NCBI GenBank assembly: GCA_937889655.1 | Contig: CALBZG010000178.1 | Location: forward strand, 1 to 26,136 | DNA from: an uncultured Clostridia bacterium | Lineage (GTDB): Bacteria > Bacillota > Clostridia > Peptostreptococcales > Anaerovoracaceae | Length of the DNA stretch: 26,136 nt | Direction of reading: 5' to 3' | In this document: piece after piece, positions 7,412-14,802 of the stretch | How positions within the stretch are numbered: the first letter of the stretch is position 1 | Layout: each line of letters opens with the position of its first letter | Program-made: the position numbers and the translations under genes | The notes under the pieces: generated by a model | Databases searched by the model: none | Told to the model about the DNA's origin: nothing | Seen by the model: the letters and a program-made list of their open reading frames with translations, nothing else

Positions 7412-8752
7412 CTATTTCTTCCCGTTGATGATATTTTTAAGCAAATCCAAAGTTTCCTTTAAAGAAATATTTTTTTGTATTTCAGTAGCTATTTTATCAC
7501 AGGCATAAAGTACAGTGGTATGATCCCTTCCACCAAATACCTCTCCTATTTTAGGAAGCGAAAGATCCGTCATTTCGCGACAAAGGTACATTGCCACTTG
7601 TCTTGGAAAAGCCAAAGCCTTCGTTCTTTTGGAGGATTCAATATCAGACAGTTTGATGCCGTAATGCTTGCAAACAATTTTTTTGATCGAATCCGGAGTT
7701 ATGTTAAAATCCGCCGCCAGAAGAATATCTTTTAAGACCTCCCTTGCAAGTATTCTGTTGATGGGCTCATTCATTAAATTAGAAAAGGTTACGATCCTGG
7801 TGAACGCCCCTTCCAATTCTCGAATATTGAATTTAACTTTTTCACAGATCAGTTCAATTACATCTTCAAGGTCATCGTCAAGAGTCAAGCCTTCCAATTC
7901 TGCTTTTTTTCTGAGAATTGCCACACGTGTCTCATAATCAGGAGGGCTGATATCGGCAACAACATTCCATTGGAACCTTCCTCTTAGGCGTTCGTCGAAA
8001 TTAGAAAGTTTATTCGGTGGTCTGTCGCTGCTGATGATAATTTGTTTATTGGCTTGATAAAGCGCTTCGAAGGTATAAAAAAATTCTTCCTGAGTACCTT
8101 CTTTCCCTTCCAGAAACTGAATATCATCTATCAAAAGCACATCTATTTTTCTATATTTGTTTCTAAATTCGCCAGTCTTTTTTTCGCTGATGGCCTTGAT
8201 CATTTCATTAGTGAACATTTCCGACGAAACATATAATGGTTTCAATTTAGGATGAAATTGAAGAATATGATGGCCGATCGCGTGCATCAGATGTGTTTTT
8301 CCAAGTCCGGATCCGCCATAGAGAAACAACGGATTGTAGTCATCGGAGGGTGCCGTAGCCACAGCCAAAGCGGCAGCATGGGCATATTTATTATTATTTC
8401 CTACAACAAAAGTAGAAAAATTATATCGGGGGTTGAAATAAAACTCACCGTCAAACTCTTCACCTGTTCCCCCATAGCTTACATTTCCGCCAGCGCGATC
8501 TTTAATATATTCGAAAACGACCTTGTAATGCTTACCAAAAACTTCCGCTATCGAACTCTCCAAAAGAGGCATATAACGGCCGGTCAAAATATTCTGGTTC
8601 ATGCTGGCATAGGGATCTATATATATTTTGTTGGATTTTTCGTCGGTCCGCAGTGGAGTTAGAGGTGCAAACCATGTTTCATAGCTTATATCCTGCAGAG
8701 CTGTTTTTAATATAGCTTGAACTTCCGCCCATTTTTCCTTTAAATGTTTCAT
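7412..8752 (-). CDS. dnaA: Chromosomal replication initiator DnaA
   Basis: DnaA is the AAA+ initiator that binds DnaA boxes, oligomerises with ATP and melts the origin. The 446-residue protein has an N-terminal DnaB/regulator-binding domain (EKWAEVQAILKTALQDISYETWF), a short linker, and an AAA+ core. The core has Walker A GGSGLGKTH (about residues 146-154) and Walker B VLLIDD (206-211). The C-terminal DNA-binding domain IV contains FPRQVAMYLCREMT and GGRDHTTVLYA. I place the start at the ATG at 8752, with GAAGG a few bases upstream; an upstream in-frame ATG at 8779 overlaps the promoter. A consensus DnaA box lies in its promoter, consistent with autoregulation. Confidence 0.97.
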   Translation of the reverse strand: MKHLKEKWAEVQAILKTALQDISYETWFAPLTPLRTDEKSNKIYIDPYASMNQNILTGRYMPLLESSIAEVFGKHYKVVFEYIKDRAGGNVSYGGTGEEFDGEFYFNPRYNFSTFVVGNNNKYAHAAALAVATAPSDDYNPLFLYGGSGLGKTHLMHAIGHHILQFHPKLKPLYVSSEMFTNEMIKAISEKKTGEFRNKYRKIDVLLIDDIQFLEGKEGTQEEFFYTFEALYQANKQIIISSDRPPNKLSNFDERLRGRFQWNVVADISPPDYETRVAILRKKAELEGLTLDDDLEDVIELICEKVKFNIRELEGAFTRIVTFSNLMNEPINRILAREVLKDILLAADFNITPDSIKKIVCKHYGIKLSDIESSKRTKALAFPRQVAMYLCREMTDLSLPKIGEVFGGRDHTTVLYACDKIATEIQKNISLKETLDLLKNIINGKK

Positions 8753-8781
8753 AAGCATCCTTCTTTTACAATAGTACATAT

Positions 8782-8811
8782 ATCATAATACACAAGTTAT
8801 CCACAGGGCAA
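8782..8811 (-). promoter_or_regulatory. Putative dnaA promoter overlapping a DnaA box
   Basis: On the minus strand TTGCCC (8806-8811) and TATGAT (8782-8787) are separated by 18 bp. The spacer contains the perfect DnaA box at 8797-8805. An alternative -10, TATTAT (8785-8790), gives a 15-bp spacer. DnaA bound here would block its own transcription, as known in other bacteria. Confidence 0.5.
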
Positions 8812-8872
8812 GTGGAAAATTCAGACCTGGCGAAATAATATTTCTGGGCACTTATCCACTATTTGTGGACAA
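8797..8872. other. oriC upstream DnaA-box cluster
   Basis: Three boxes lie in the dnaA-rpmH gap: TTATCCACA on the plus strand at 8797-8805 (9 of 9), TTATCCACT on the plus strand at 8852-8860 (8 of 9) and TTGTCCACA on the minus strand at 8864-8872 (8 of 9). The last two face each other 3 bp apart. A weaker TTTTCCACT lies at 8811-8819 on the minus strand. All genes diverge from this gap, as expected at oriC. The rest of 8753-9075 holds the dnaA and rpmH promoters; I see no further boxes that I trust in 8873-8960. Confidence 0.85.
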
Positions 8873-8960
8873 ATATGTTGGTAAAAAGGATGGAAACACC
8901 TATATATTGATTTTTAAGTGGGCAATGGACAATAAGGCTTTTTTTCGGGCCCAAATTTCG

Positions 8961-8989
8961 TTGACATGGATAAAATCTGACTATATAAT
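8961..8989 (+). promoter_or_regulatory. Consensus promoter for rpmH-rnpA
   Basis: TTGACA (8961-8966) and TATAAT (8984-8989), both perfect, are spaced exactly 17 bp apart. This predicts a strong housekeeping-sigma promoter with a leader of about 80 nt before rpmH, in keeping with high ribosomal protein demand. Confidence 0.9.
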
Positions 8990-9075
8990 AATATGGCATA
9001 TGTGTCTGTTGAAATTAAGACAGACCGCAAGACTGTTTTGATAGGGCCAGTTTAAAGCAAGGAGGTGTATCGCAA

Positions 9076-9210
9076 ATGAAGCAAACATATCAGCCTAAGG
9101 TCAGACAAAGGAAAAAAGAGCATGGCTTTAGAAAAAGGATGAGCACAAAAAACGGTAGAAATGTTTTAAAGAGAAGAAGATTGAGAGGAAGAAACTCCTT
9201 GACAGCATAG
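9076..9210 (+). CDS. rpmH: 50S ribosomal protein L34
   Basis: L34 is a very small basic protein of the large ribosomal subunit. The 44-residue product reads MKQTYQPKVRQRKKEHGF then RKRMSTKNGRNVLKRRR, the near-invariant L34 pattern, and is rich in Arg and Lys. GGAGGT lies upstream of the ATG. It is the first gene right of oriC under a perfect consensus promoter. A terminator-like hairpin begins at the base after the stop codon. Confidence 0.97.
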   Translation: MKQTYQPKVRQRKKEHGFRKRMSTKNGRNVLKRRRLRGRNSLTA

Positions 9211-9232
9211 AGACCGCTCATGCGGTCTTTTT
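9211..9232 (+). terminator. Terminator or attenuator between rpmH and rnpA
   Basis: AGACCGC (9211-9217), loop TCAT, GCGGTCT (9222-9228), then four more T (9229-9232). The stem starts immediately after the rpmH stop. As rnpA has no other evident promoter, it may act as a partial terminator that keeps rnpA expression below rpmH. Confidence 0.8.
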
Positions 9233-9258
9233 GCTTAGTAGTGCGGGGTGATCTAAGA

Positions 9259-9615
9259 ATGCTGAAAAAGGAAGTGCTTCGCAGAAAAAGCGATTTTTCT
9301 GCAATTTACAACCGTGGCAAGTCTGTTGGAGAGCGCTGTGTTGTTGTTTTCTACAGAAGGAACAATCTGCCGTACAAGAGACAGGCTTACTTAGCAAGCA
9401 AGAAAGTTGGGAACAGCGTCAAAAGAAACCGGGCGCGTCGTCTCATGAAAGAAAGCTGCAGACTCCTGATCCCGGAGTTGAAAGAGGGATATGATTACAT
9501 ATTTATTGCTCGTAATACAATAAGAGATTTGAAATGTGCGGATGTGAAAAAATCTATCGAAGCCGCAGTCAAAAAGGCAGGCCTTGTTAAAACACAAGGG
9601 GGTAAAACAAAATGA
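9259..9615 (+). CDS. rnpA: Ribonuclease P protein component
   Basis: RnpA is the basic protein cofactor that helps the RNase P RNA trim 5' leaders from pre-tRNAs. The 118-residue sequence contains the conserved RNR box KKVGNSVKRNRARRLMKE, and earlier RRKSDFSAIYNRGKSVG and LPYKRQAYLASKK. I use the ATG at 9259, preceded by a GGGGTGAT ribosome site. A longer in-frame ATG at 9220 lies inside the preceding terminator hairpin and is unlikely. Its stop overlaps the yidD start (ATGA). Confidence 0.95.
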   Translation: MLKKEVLRRKSDFSAIYNRGKSVGERCVVVFYRRNNLPYKRQAYLASKKVGNSVKRNRARRLMKESCRLLIPELKEGYDYIFIARNTIRDLKCADVKKSIEAAVKKAGLVKTQGGKTK

Positions 9616-9821
9616 AAAGCATATTGATCGTGCTGATCAGGGGATATCAGAAACTGATTTCTCCTCTTTTTCCACCCACCTGCAGATTCTATCCCACCTG
9701 TTCCTCCTACTTCATTCAAGCTCTGCAGAAGTATGGAGCGATCAAGGGGAGTTACCTGGGAATAAGGCGTCTATTAAGATGCCACCCATGGAACGACGGG
9801 GGATATGACCCCGTTCCTTAA
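9612..9821 (+). CDS. yidD: Membrane protein insertion efficiency factor YidD
   Basis: YidD is a small membrane-associated protein that assists insertion, encoded between rnpA and yidC in most bacteria. The 69 residues include IRGYQKLISPLFPPTCRFYPTCSSY with the conserved cysteine pair, ALQKYGAIKGSYLGIRRLLRCHPW, and the terminal GGYDPVP, all family signatures. GGGGGT precedes the ATG, which overlaps the rnpA stop by 4 nt. Confidence 0.96.
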   Translation: MKSILIVLIRGYQKLISPLFPPTCRFYPTCSSYFIQALQKYGAIKGSYLGIRRLLRCHPWNDGGYDPVP

Positions 9822-9836
9822 AGGAGAATAAAAACC

Positions 9837-9857
9837 ATGCACCCGAGGTGCAGTTAA
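9837..9857 (+). other. Possible six-codon leader ORF with hairpin ahead of yidC
   Basis: After yidD, AAGGAG is followed 10 nt later by ATG CAC CCG AGG TGC AGT TAA. TGCACC (9838-9843) and GGTGCA (9847-9852) form a 6-bp hairpin over the same bases. This could be a short upstream peptide or simply an intercistronic stem; the sequence alone does not decide. Confidence 0.25.
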
Positions 9858-9870
9858 TTGGAGGAAATGA

Positions 9871-10590
9871 ATGTATTATAAAGTGTTGGGAGTGATTGCC
9901 GAGCCGTTAGGATGGCTTCTTACTTTTCTGTATGGATTCATCCAGCATTACGGAATTACTCTGATAGTGTTCACGATTGTCGTAAGATGCTGTTTATATC
10001 CGCTTTATGCAAAACAAATAAAATCAACAGCCAACATGTCCGCCATCCAGCCCAAAATGAAGGAGCTCCAGGCTAAATACAGCAACGACAAAGAAATGCT
10101 GAATATAAAGATGATGGAGCTTTACAAGGAAGAAAAATTCAATCCGATGGGCGGCTGCCTTCCGATGTTGATACAAATGCCTATCATTTTAGGACTGTTT
10201 GCATTGTTGAGAAACCCGAGCATGTATATCAATGACCCCGGCATGATGGTGGCTTTCCACGAAAACTTCCTCTGGATCATGGACTTGTCCCAGGCGGATA
10301 AATGGGTGCTGCCGATCGCTGCGGGAGTCACGACTTACGTATCTTTTGTGCAAACCCAGTCTCAACAGGGTCCTGAAGCCATGACCGGACAGATGGCGCC
10401 GATGATGACAGTCATGAAGTATTTCTTCCCTATCATGATCGTATGGATGGGGATGTCATTCCCTGCAGGCCTTACATTATACTGGTTTGTCGGTACCGGA
10501 GTGCAGATCCTGTTCAACTTCCGTCTTAACAAAATGAGAAGAAGACTGAAGATAGAGGCAGAGCTAAAACAGCAGAAAAAAACCATGTAG
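9871..10590 (+). CDS. yidC: YidC/Oxa1/SpoIIIJ membrane insertase
   Basis: YidC inserts and folds membrane proteins, alone or with SecYEG. The 239-residue protein has a first helix around ITLIVFTIVVRCCLYPLY whose Arg39 is the conserved groove arginine. The cytoplasmic hairpin follows (MSAIQPKMKELQAKYSNDK), then FNPMGGCLPMLIQMPIILGLF and further helices ending with PAGLTLYWFVG. A short basic tail (KMRRRLKIE) may contact the ribosome. I see no lipoprotein signal, unlike Bacillus SpoIIIJ. The start has GGAGG upstream. It lies between yidD and jag, the usual arrangement. Confidence 0.96.
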   Translation: MYYKVLGVIAEPLGWLLTFLYGFIQHYGITLIVFTIVVRCCLYPLYAKQIKSTANMSAIQPKMKELQAKYSNDKEMLNIKMMELYKEEKFNPMGGCLPMLIQMPIILGLFALLRNPSMYINDPGMMVAFHENFLWIMDLSQADKWVLPIAAGVTTYVSFVQTQSQQGPEAMTGQMAPMMTVMKYFFPIMIVWMGMSFPAGLTLYWFVGTGVQILFNFRLNKMRRRLKIEAELKQQKKTM

Positions 10591-10611
10591 TTGAATAGAG
10601 AGGTATATGAA

Positions 10612-11433
10612 ATGATATATTCGGAAAAATGGGGAACCAGCGTTGAAGAAGCCGTCAGACTGGCCCTGTCCGACCTCAAGCTTACAATCGATGAAGTTGA
10701 GGTTACTGTTTTGGAAGAGCCGAGCAAAGGATTTTTCGGCCTCGGCAACAAATTGGCCAAAGTAAGAGTAAAGAAGAAAGAAATTATCGAAGAACCGAAG
10801 CCTGCTGTCGTGAAACCGGCAGTACAGGAAATAGAAAAACCAAAAGAAGAACAGAAACCACTCCAGAAAACAGAAACAAAACCGGTTAAAAAAGCAGAAC
10901 ACAAAGCACCTGCAAAGAAAGAAAAAGAATCGAAGCCGGGCAAGACTCCGCTTACTTCCATCCAGAAGAGACCTGAAGGACTGGCTCCTTTGACCGACCA
11001 CGAAGCCTTGACTTTTATCAGGGAAACGGTTTCCAAAATGGGATTAAAGCTTAATGTTGCCGGCAATGCGGATGACGAGTGCATATATATCGAAATATCC
11101 GGGGAGGATTCCGGCACGATCATCGGCAAGAGGGGACAGACGTTGGACGCGATCCAATATCTTACCAGCCTCGTTGTGAATAAGAACAAGGATAAATATA
11201 CCCGGGTCGTCTTGGATGCGGAAAACTATCGCGCAAAGCGTGAAAAGACATTAGAGCAGCTTGCCGCAAGGCTTGCGGAAAAAGTCGTTAAAAGCAGAAA
11301 ACCTGTGCGGCTTGAGCCAATGAACCCTTATGAAAGAAAAGTTATCCACTCCACGCTACAATCTCACCCTAAGGTTACCACCAGAAGCGAAGGCGAGGAA
11401 CCATACAGAAGGGTTATAATCGAACTGAAATGA
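10612..11433 (+). CDS. jag: RNA-binding protein Jag (KhpB, KH-R3H)
   Basis: Jag/KhpB is a cytosolic RNA-binding protein associated with SpoIIIJ/YidC and with cell-envelope control in Firmicutes. The N-terminal Jag_N domain (about residues 1-50; KWGTSVEEAVRLALSDL, then GFFGLGNKLAKV) is followed by a long Lys/Glu/Pro-rich low-complexity linker (about 55-120). A KH domain with SGTIIGKRGQTLDAIQYL and a C-terminal R3H domain (NPYERKVIHSTLQSH, then RSEGEEPYRRVII) complete the 273 residues. I choose the ATG at 10612, which has GAGAGG upstream; a TTG at 10591 immediately after the yidC stop is less likely. Confidence 0.95.
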   Translation: MIYSEKWGTSVEEAVRLALSDLKLTIDEVEVTVLEEPSKGFFGLGNKLAKVRVKKKEIIEEPKPAVVKPAVQEIEKPKEEQKPLQKTETKPVKKAEHKAPAKKEKESKPGKTPLTSIQKRPEGLAPLTDHEALTFIRETVSKMGLKLNVAGNADDECIYIEISGEDSGTIIGKRGQTLDAIQYLTSLVVNKNKDKYTRVVLDAENYRAKREKTLEQLAARLAEKVVKSRKPVRLEPMNPYERKVIHSTLQSHPKVTTRSEGEEPYRRVIIELK

Positions 11434-11442
11434 TCCGTCATT

Positions 11443-11473
11443 AGATAGCCCGCAGCCTTTGCGGGCTATCTTT
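11443..11473 (+). terminator. Hairpin between jag and mnmE
   Basis: An 11-bp GC-rich stem, AGATAGCCCGC (11443-11453) with GCGGGCTATCT (11461-11471), encloses a 7-nt loop. Only a short T run follows, so termination may be partial and mnmE may be reached by readthrough. Confidence 0.7.
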
Positions 11474-11503
11474 GCCTAATATAGGAAGGGATAAACCAAA
11501 GTA

Positions 11504-12877
11504 ATGGAAGACACTATAGCTGCCATATCCACCGCCTATGGAGAGGGCGGCATCGGTATAATCAGAATCAGCGGAGAGCATTCCGGGCAGATATTGAATA
11601 AAATATTTCAAGCCAAAGCCGGTGGCGTTTGCAAGCCCAGACATTTGACCTATGGACATATTGTAGACATCTATAACGAAAACAAAATCATCGACGAGGT
11701 GCTTGCCGCATTCATGCCCGGCCCTAAATCCTATACTTGTGAGGATGTCGTAGAAATCAGTTGTCATGGCTCCATTATTTCTTTGAGAAATATCCTGGCC
11801 TTGATTTTAAAATGCGGTGCGCGGCCGGCAGAAAAGGGTGAATTCACGAAAAGAGCTTTTCTAAATGGGAGGCTGGACCTTTCACAAGCGGAGGCGGTGA
11901 TGAGTCTTATCAGCGCAAAGACTGATAAAGCTTTTGAAGTGGCCATGACCCAGCTTGAAGGAGCACTTTCTGCAAGAGTCAAGGGGATCCGGGGCAGGAT
12001 CCTTGATCTTTTAGTTGAATTAGCTGTCAATATCGACTATCCCGACGAGGATATCGAGGAAATAACTTATAGCCGTCTGGAAGTGGAACTTCTGCAGATA
12101 AGCAAAAGCATTCTGAAGCTGTTATCCACAGCGAGTACCGGACGTATCATACGCGAGGGTCTGGCGGTTTCCATCATAGGAAAGCCGAATGTGGGCAAGT
12201 CCTCTTTAATGAATGCGCTCTTGAAGGAAACAAGAGCCATCGTTACAGAGATACCGGGAACCACCAGAGACACCATAGAAGAATATATAAGCATCAAGAA
12301 CATCCCTGTCAAGCTGACGGATACTGCCGGCATACGGGAAACCGATGATATTATTGAAAAACTTGGCATTGAAAAATCCAAGAAAGCCTTCAACATTGCG
12401 GATTTAGTGATATTTGTCCTGGACGGAAGCCGGGACTTGACGGGTGAAGATATGGAGATCGCCGAACATATCGGAAAACGTCCAGTCATAGTTCTTCTCA
12501 ACAAAAGTGATTTGGGAAGAGCCTTGAACACAGAGCAGGTGAAAACCCTTTTACCCCATTCAAAAGTTATAGAAACGGCTATTACAGAAGGAATGGGGAT
12601 CGAAGAGATCGAAGAATATATCGAGCATATGGTTTATTGCGGGGATGTTGCGCAAAATGAAAGCATGCTTATAACCGTTGTCAGACACAAGGAGCTTCTG
12701 GAAAAAGCTCTTGCTGCCATAACGGATGCAATCGCGATGGCGAGAGGAAAAGAGGCTCTTGATTTTCTGGAGATCGACATCAGGAACGCTTACGAGCTGT
12801 TGGGCGAAATTGTAGGAGAAACAGTCAGCGATGATATCATCGATGAGATTTTCAGCAGGTTCTGTCTTGGAAAATAA
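11504..12877 (+). CDS. mnmE: tRNA modification GTPase MnmE
   Basis: MnmE works with MnmG to install the 5-carboxymethylaminomethyl group on wobble uridine 34 of certain tRNAs. The 457 residues show the N-terminal tetrahydrofolate-binding domain (IAAISTAYGEGGIGIIRISG) and a helical domain. The inserted G domain has GKPNVGKS (226-233), TTRD (253-256), DTAG (273-276) and NKSD (333-336). The C-terminal FCLGK carries Cys454, the catalytic cysteine position. The nearest purine-rich ribosome site (AGGAAGG) lies about 14 nt upstream, further than usual. An in-frame stop just upstream rules out a longer start. It contains a chance or real DnaA box at 12122-12130. Confidence 0.97.
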   Translation: MEDTIAAISTAYGEGGIGIIRISGEHSGQILNKIFQAKAGGVCKPRHLTYGHIVDIYNENKIIDEVLAAFMPGPKSYTCEDVVEISCHGSIISLRNILALILKCGARPAEKGEFTKRAFLNGRLDLSQAEAVMSLISAKTDKAFEVAMTQLEGALSARVKGIRGRILDLLVELAVNIDYPDEDIEEITYSRLEVELLQISKSILKLLSTASTGRIIREGLAVSIIGKPNVGKSSLMNALLKETRAIVTEIPGTTRDTIEEYISIKNIPVKLTDTAGIRETDDIIEKLGIEKSKKAFNIADLVIFVLDGSRDLTGEDMEIAEHIGKRPVIVLLNKSDLGRALNTEQVKTLLPHSKVIETAITEGMGIEEIEEYIEHMVYCGDVAQNESMLITVVRHKELLEKALAAITDAIAMARGKEALDFLEIDIRNAYELLGEIVGETVSDDIIDEIFSRFCLGK

Positions 12878-12912
12878 TTCTGTACGTCAATGTAATTCCC
12901 GGAGTGAAGCAA

Positions 12913-14802
12913 ATGGAACAATATGAATTAGGAACATATGATATCGTTGTGATCGGAGCGGGCCATGCAGGCTGCGAAGCAGCCCTGGCAGCCAGCCGTA
13001 TGGGTGCTGCGACACTGGTGATATCCACAAATCTCGAGTCGGTGGCGATGATGGCCTGCAATCCTTCTATCGGAGGAACGGGGAAAGGTCATCTTGTAAG
13101 GGAAATAGATGCTTTGGGCGGAGAGATGGGGATCAACATCGATAAAACGTTTATTCAGAGCAAAATGCTGAATACGGCTAAAGGTCCCGCTGTCCATTCA
13201 TTGAGAGCACAGGCAGACAAGCTGCAATACCAGATAGAAATGAAGAAAACCCTGGAGCACCAGCCAAACCTTGACTTGAAGCAAGGAGAGGCGGTAGACA
13301 TCATCGTTGAAAATGGCAAAGCCGCAGGGGTAGTCATGAAAACAGGTGCTGTCTATAAGGCTTCTGCGGTCATCCTTGCTACAGGGACATTCCTGCGGGG
13401 GAAAATATTCATGGGAGAATGTTCATACAACAGCGGCCCTAATGGACTGGCGCCGGCTATGGAACTATCCGAGAACCTTAAAAGACACGGAATCAGGCTG
13501 AGGAGGTTTAAAACCGGAACCCCGGCAAGAGCTCTTGGACAGAGCCTGGATTATACAAAAATGCAGGAGCAGAAAGGCGATGAAAACATCGTTCCTTTTT
13601 CATTCATGAATGATCATCTCGAGAAGGACCAGGTATCCTGCTGGCTTACCTATACGAACGAGATTACCCATGAGGTCATCAGGAGAAACTTTCAGCGTTC
13701 CGCACTTTTCGGCGGACAGATCGAAGGTGTGGGGCCTCGCTATTGCCCTTCCATCGAAGACAAAATAAAAAGGTTCGAAGGCAAGGAAAGGCATCAGCTT
13801 TTCATTGAACCGGAAGGTCTGAGCACTGATGAGATTTATATACAGGGCATGTCCACCAGTTTGCCGGAAGATGTCCAGCTGGAGTTTTATAAAACCATCC
13901 CAGGGCTTGAAAACCTCAGGATCGTTAGACCGGCTTATGCCATTGAATATGACTGCATCGATCCAACAGACCTAAAAATCAATTTGGAATATCGTTTCAT
14001 AGAAAATCTTTTCTGTGCCGGACAGTTCAACGGAAGCTCCGGCTATGAAGAAGCTGCCGCTCAGGGCTTGATGGCGGGAGCTAATGCCGTGCTGAAAATA
14101 CAAGGCAAAGAGCCCTTTGTGCTGGATAGGAGCGAAGCCTATATTGGTGTTCTCATTGACGACCTGGTAACGAAAGGAACACCTGAACCTTACAGGATCA
14201 TGACTTCAAGGGCGGAATACCGTATCATCCTGAGGCAGGACAATGCCGATAGCAGACTTACAGAAAAAGGATACAGGATCGGATTGGCGAACGAAAATAG
14301 ATACGAAAAATTTCTCGCGAAGATGAAACGGATCAAGGATGAAGCTAAAAGACTTGAAACCACCGTGTTCCTTCCGGCCGAAATCAACCGGCTGCTCAAA
14401 GATTTGGGAAGTTCGGAAGTGACAAACAAAATTACTCTGGCCGAACTGCTTAAAAGGCCGGAGGTAGATTATGATGCGTTAGGAACCATCGATACCGGAA
14501 GGCCCGTGCTGAGCCGGGCCGAGATCAGCGCCGTAGAGGTGGGGATCAAGTATCAAGGCTATATAGTCAAGCAGCTTCAACAGATAGAAAGATTCAAAAA
14601 GTTGGAAAACAAGAAATTGGAACAGGACTTCGACTACGATACCGTTGAAAGTCTTCGCATTGAAGCCAGGCAAAAGCTCAACAAACTGAAACCTGCTTCT
14701 ATCGGACAGGCATCCCGGATCTCAGGAGTTTCTCCTGCGGACATCAATGTCTTATTGGTCCATCTTGAAAAATTGAAAAGAGAACGGAATAATGTACATT
14801 AA
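12913..14802 (+). CDS. mnmG: tRNA uridine-34 modification FAD enzyme MnmG (GidA)
   Basis: MnmG is the FAD-dependent partner of MnmE in wobble uridine modification. The N-terminus YDIVVIGAGHAGCEAALAA is the FAD-binding Rossmann motif. NPSIGGTGKGHLVREIDALG, RLRRFKTGTPAR and GYEEAAAQGLMAGANA are family hallmarks. The C-terminal helical MnmE-binding region ends near DINVLLVHLEKLKRE. I choose the ATG at 12913 (629 residues) with GGAG 8 nt upstream; a GTG at 12904 is an alternative. Its last 11 bases overlap recF, a junction not usual for Firmicutes, where rsmG normally follows mnmG. Confidence 0.97.
   Translation: MEQYELGTYDIVVIGAGHAGCEAALAASRMGAATLVISTNLESVAMMACNPSIGGTGKGHLVREIDALGGEMGINIDKTFIQSKMLNTAKGPAVHSLRAQADKLQYQIEMKKTLEHQPNLDLKQGEAVDIIVENGKAAGVVMKTGAVYKASAVILATGTFLRGKIFMGECSYNSGPNGLAPAMELSENLKRHGIRLRRFKTGTPARALGQSLDYTKMQEQKGDENIVPFSFMNDHLEKDQVSCWLTYTNEITHEVIRRNFQRSALFGGQIEGVGPRYCPSIEDKIKRFEGKERHQLFIEPEGLSTDEIYIQGMSTSLPEDVQLEFYKTIPGLENLRIVRPAYAIEYDCIDPTDLKINLEYRFIENLFCAGQFNGSSGYEEAAAQGLMAGANAVLKIQGKEPFVLDRSEAYIGVLIDDLVTKGTPEPYRIMTSRAEYRIILRQDNADSRLTEKGYRIGLANENRYEKFLAKMKRIKDEAKRLETTVFLPAEINRLLKDLGSSEVTNKITLAELLKRPEVDYDALGTIDTGRPVLSRAEISAVEVGIKYQGYIVKQLQQIERFKKLENKKLEQDFDYDTVESLRIEARQKLNKLKPASIGQASRISGVSPADINVLLVHLEKLKRERNNVH

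Noticed and set aside
9220..9258. An extended rnpA N-terminus from the ATG at 9220
   Set aside because: That ATG lies in the rpmH terminator hairpin, and the added residues do not resemble RnpA.
10362..11189. A 275-codon open frame on the minus strand opposite yidC and jag
   Set aside because: It is antisense to two clearly recognised genes and its translation resembles no protein I know; the Ser/Phe-rich composition reflects the opposite strand of Lys/Glu-rich jag.
13021..13029. ATATCCACA in mnmG as a DnaA box
   Set aside because: It mismatches the first consensus base and lies in a conserved coding stretch; likely chance.
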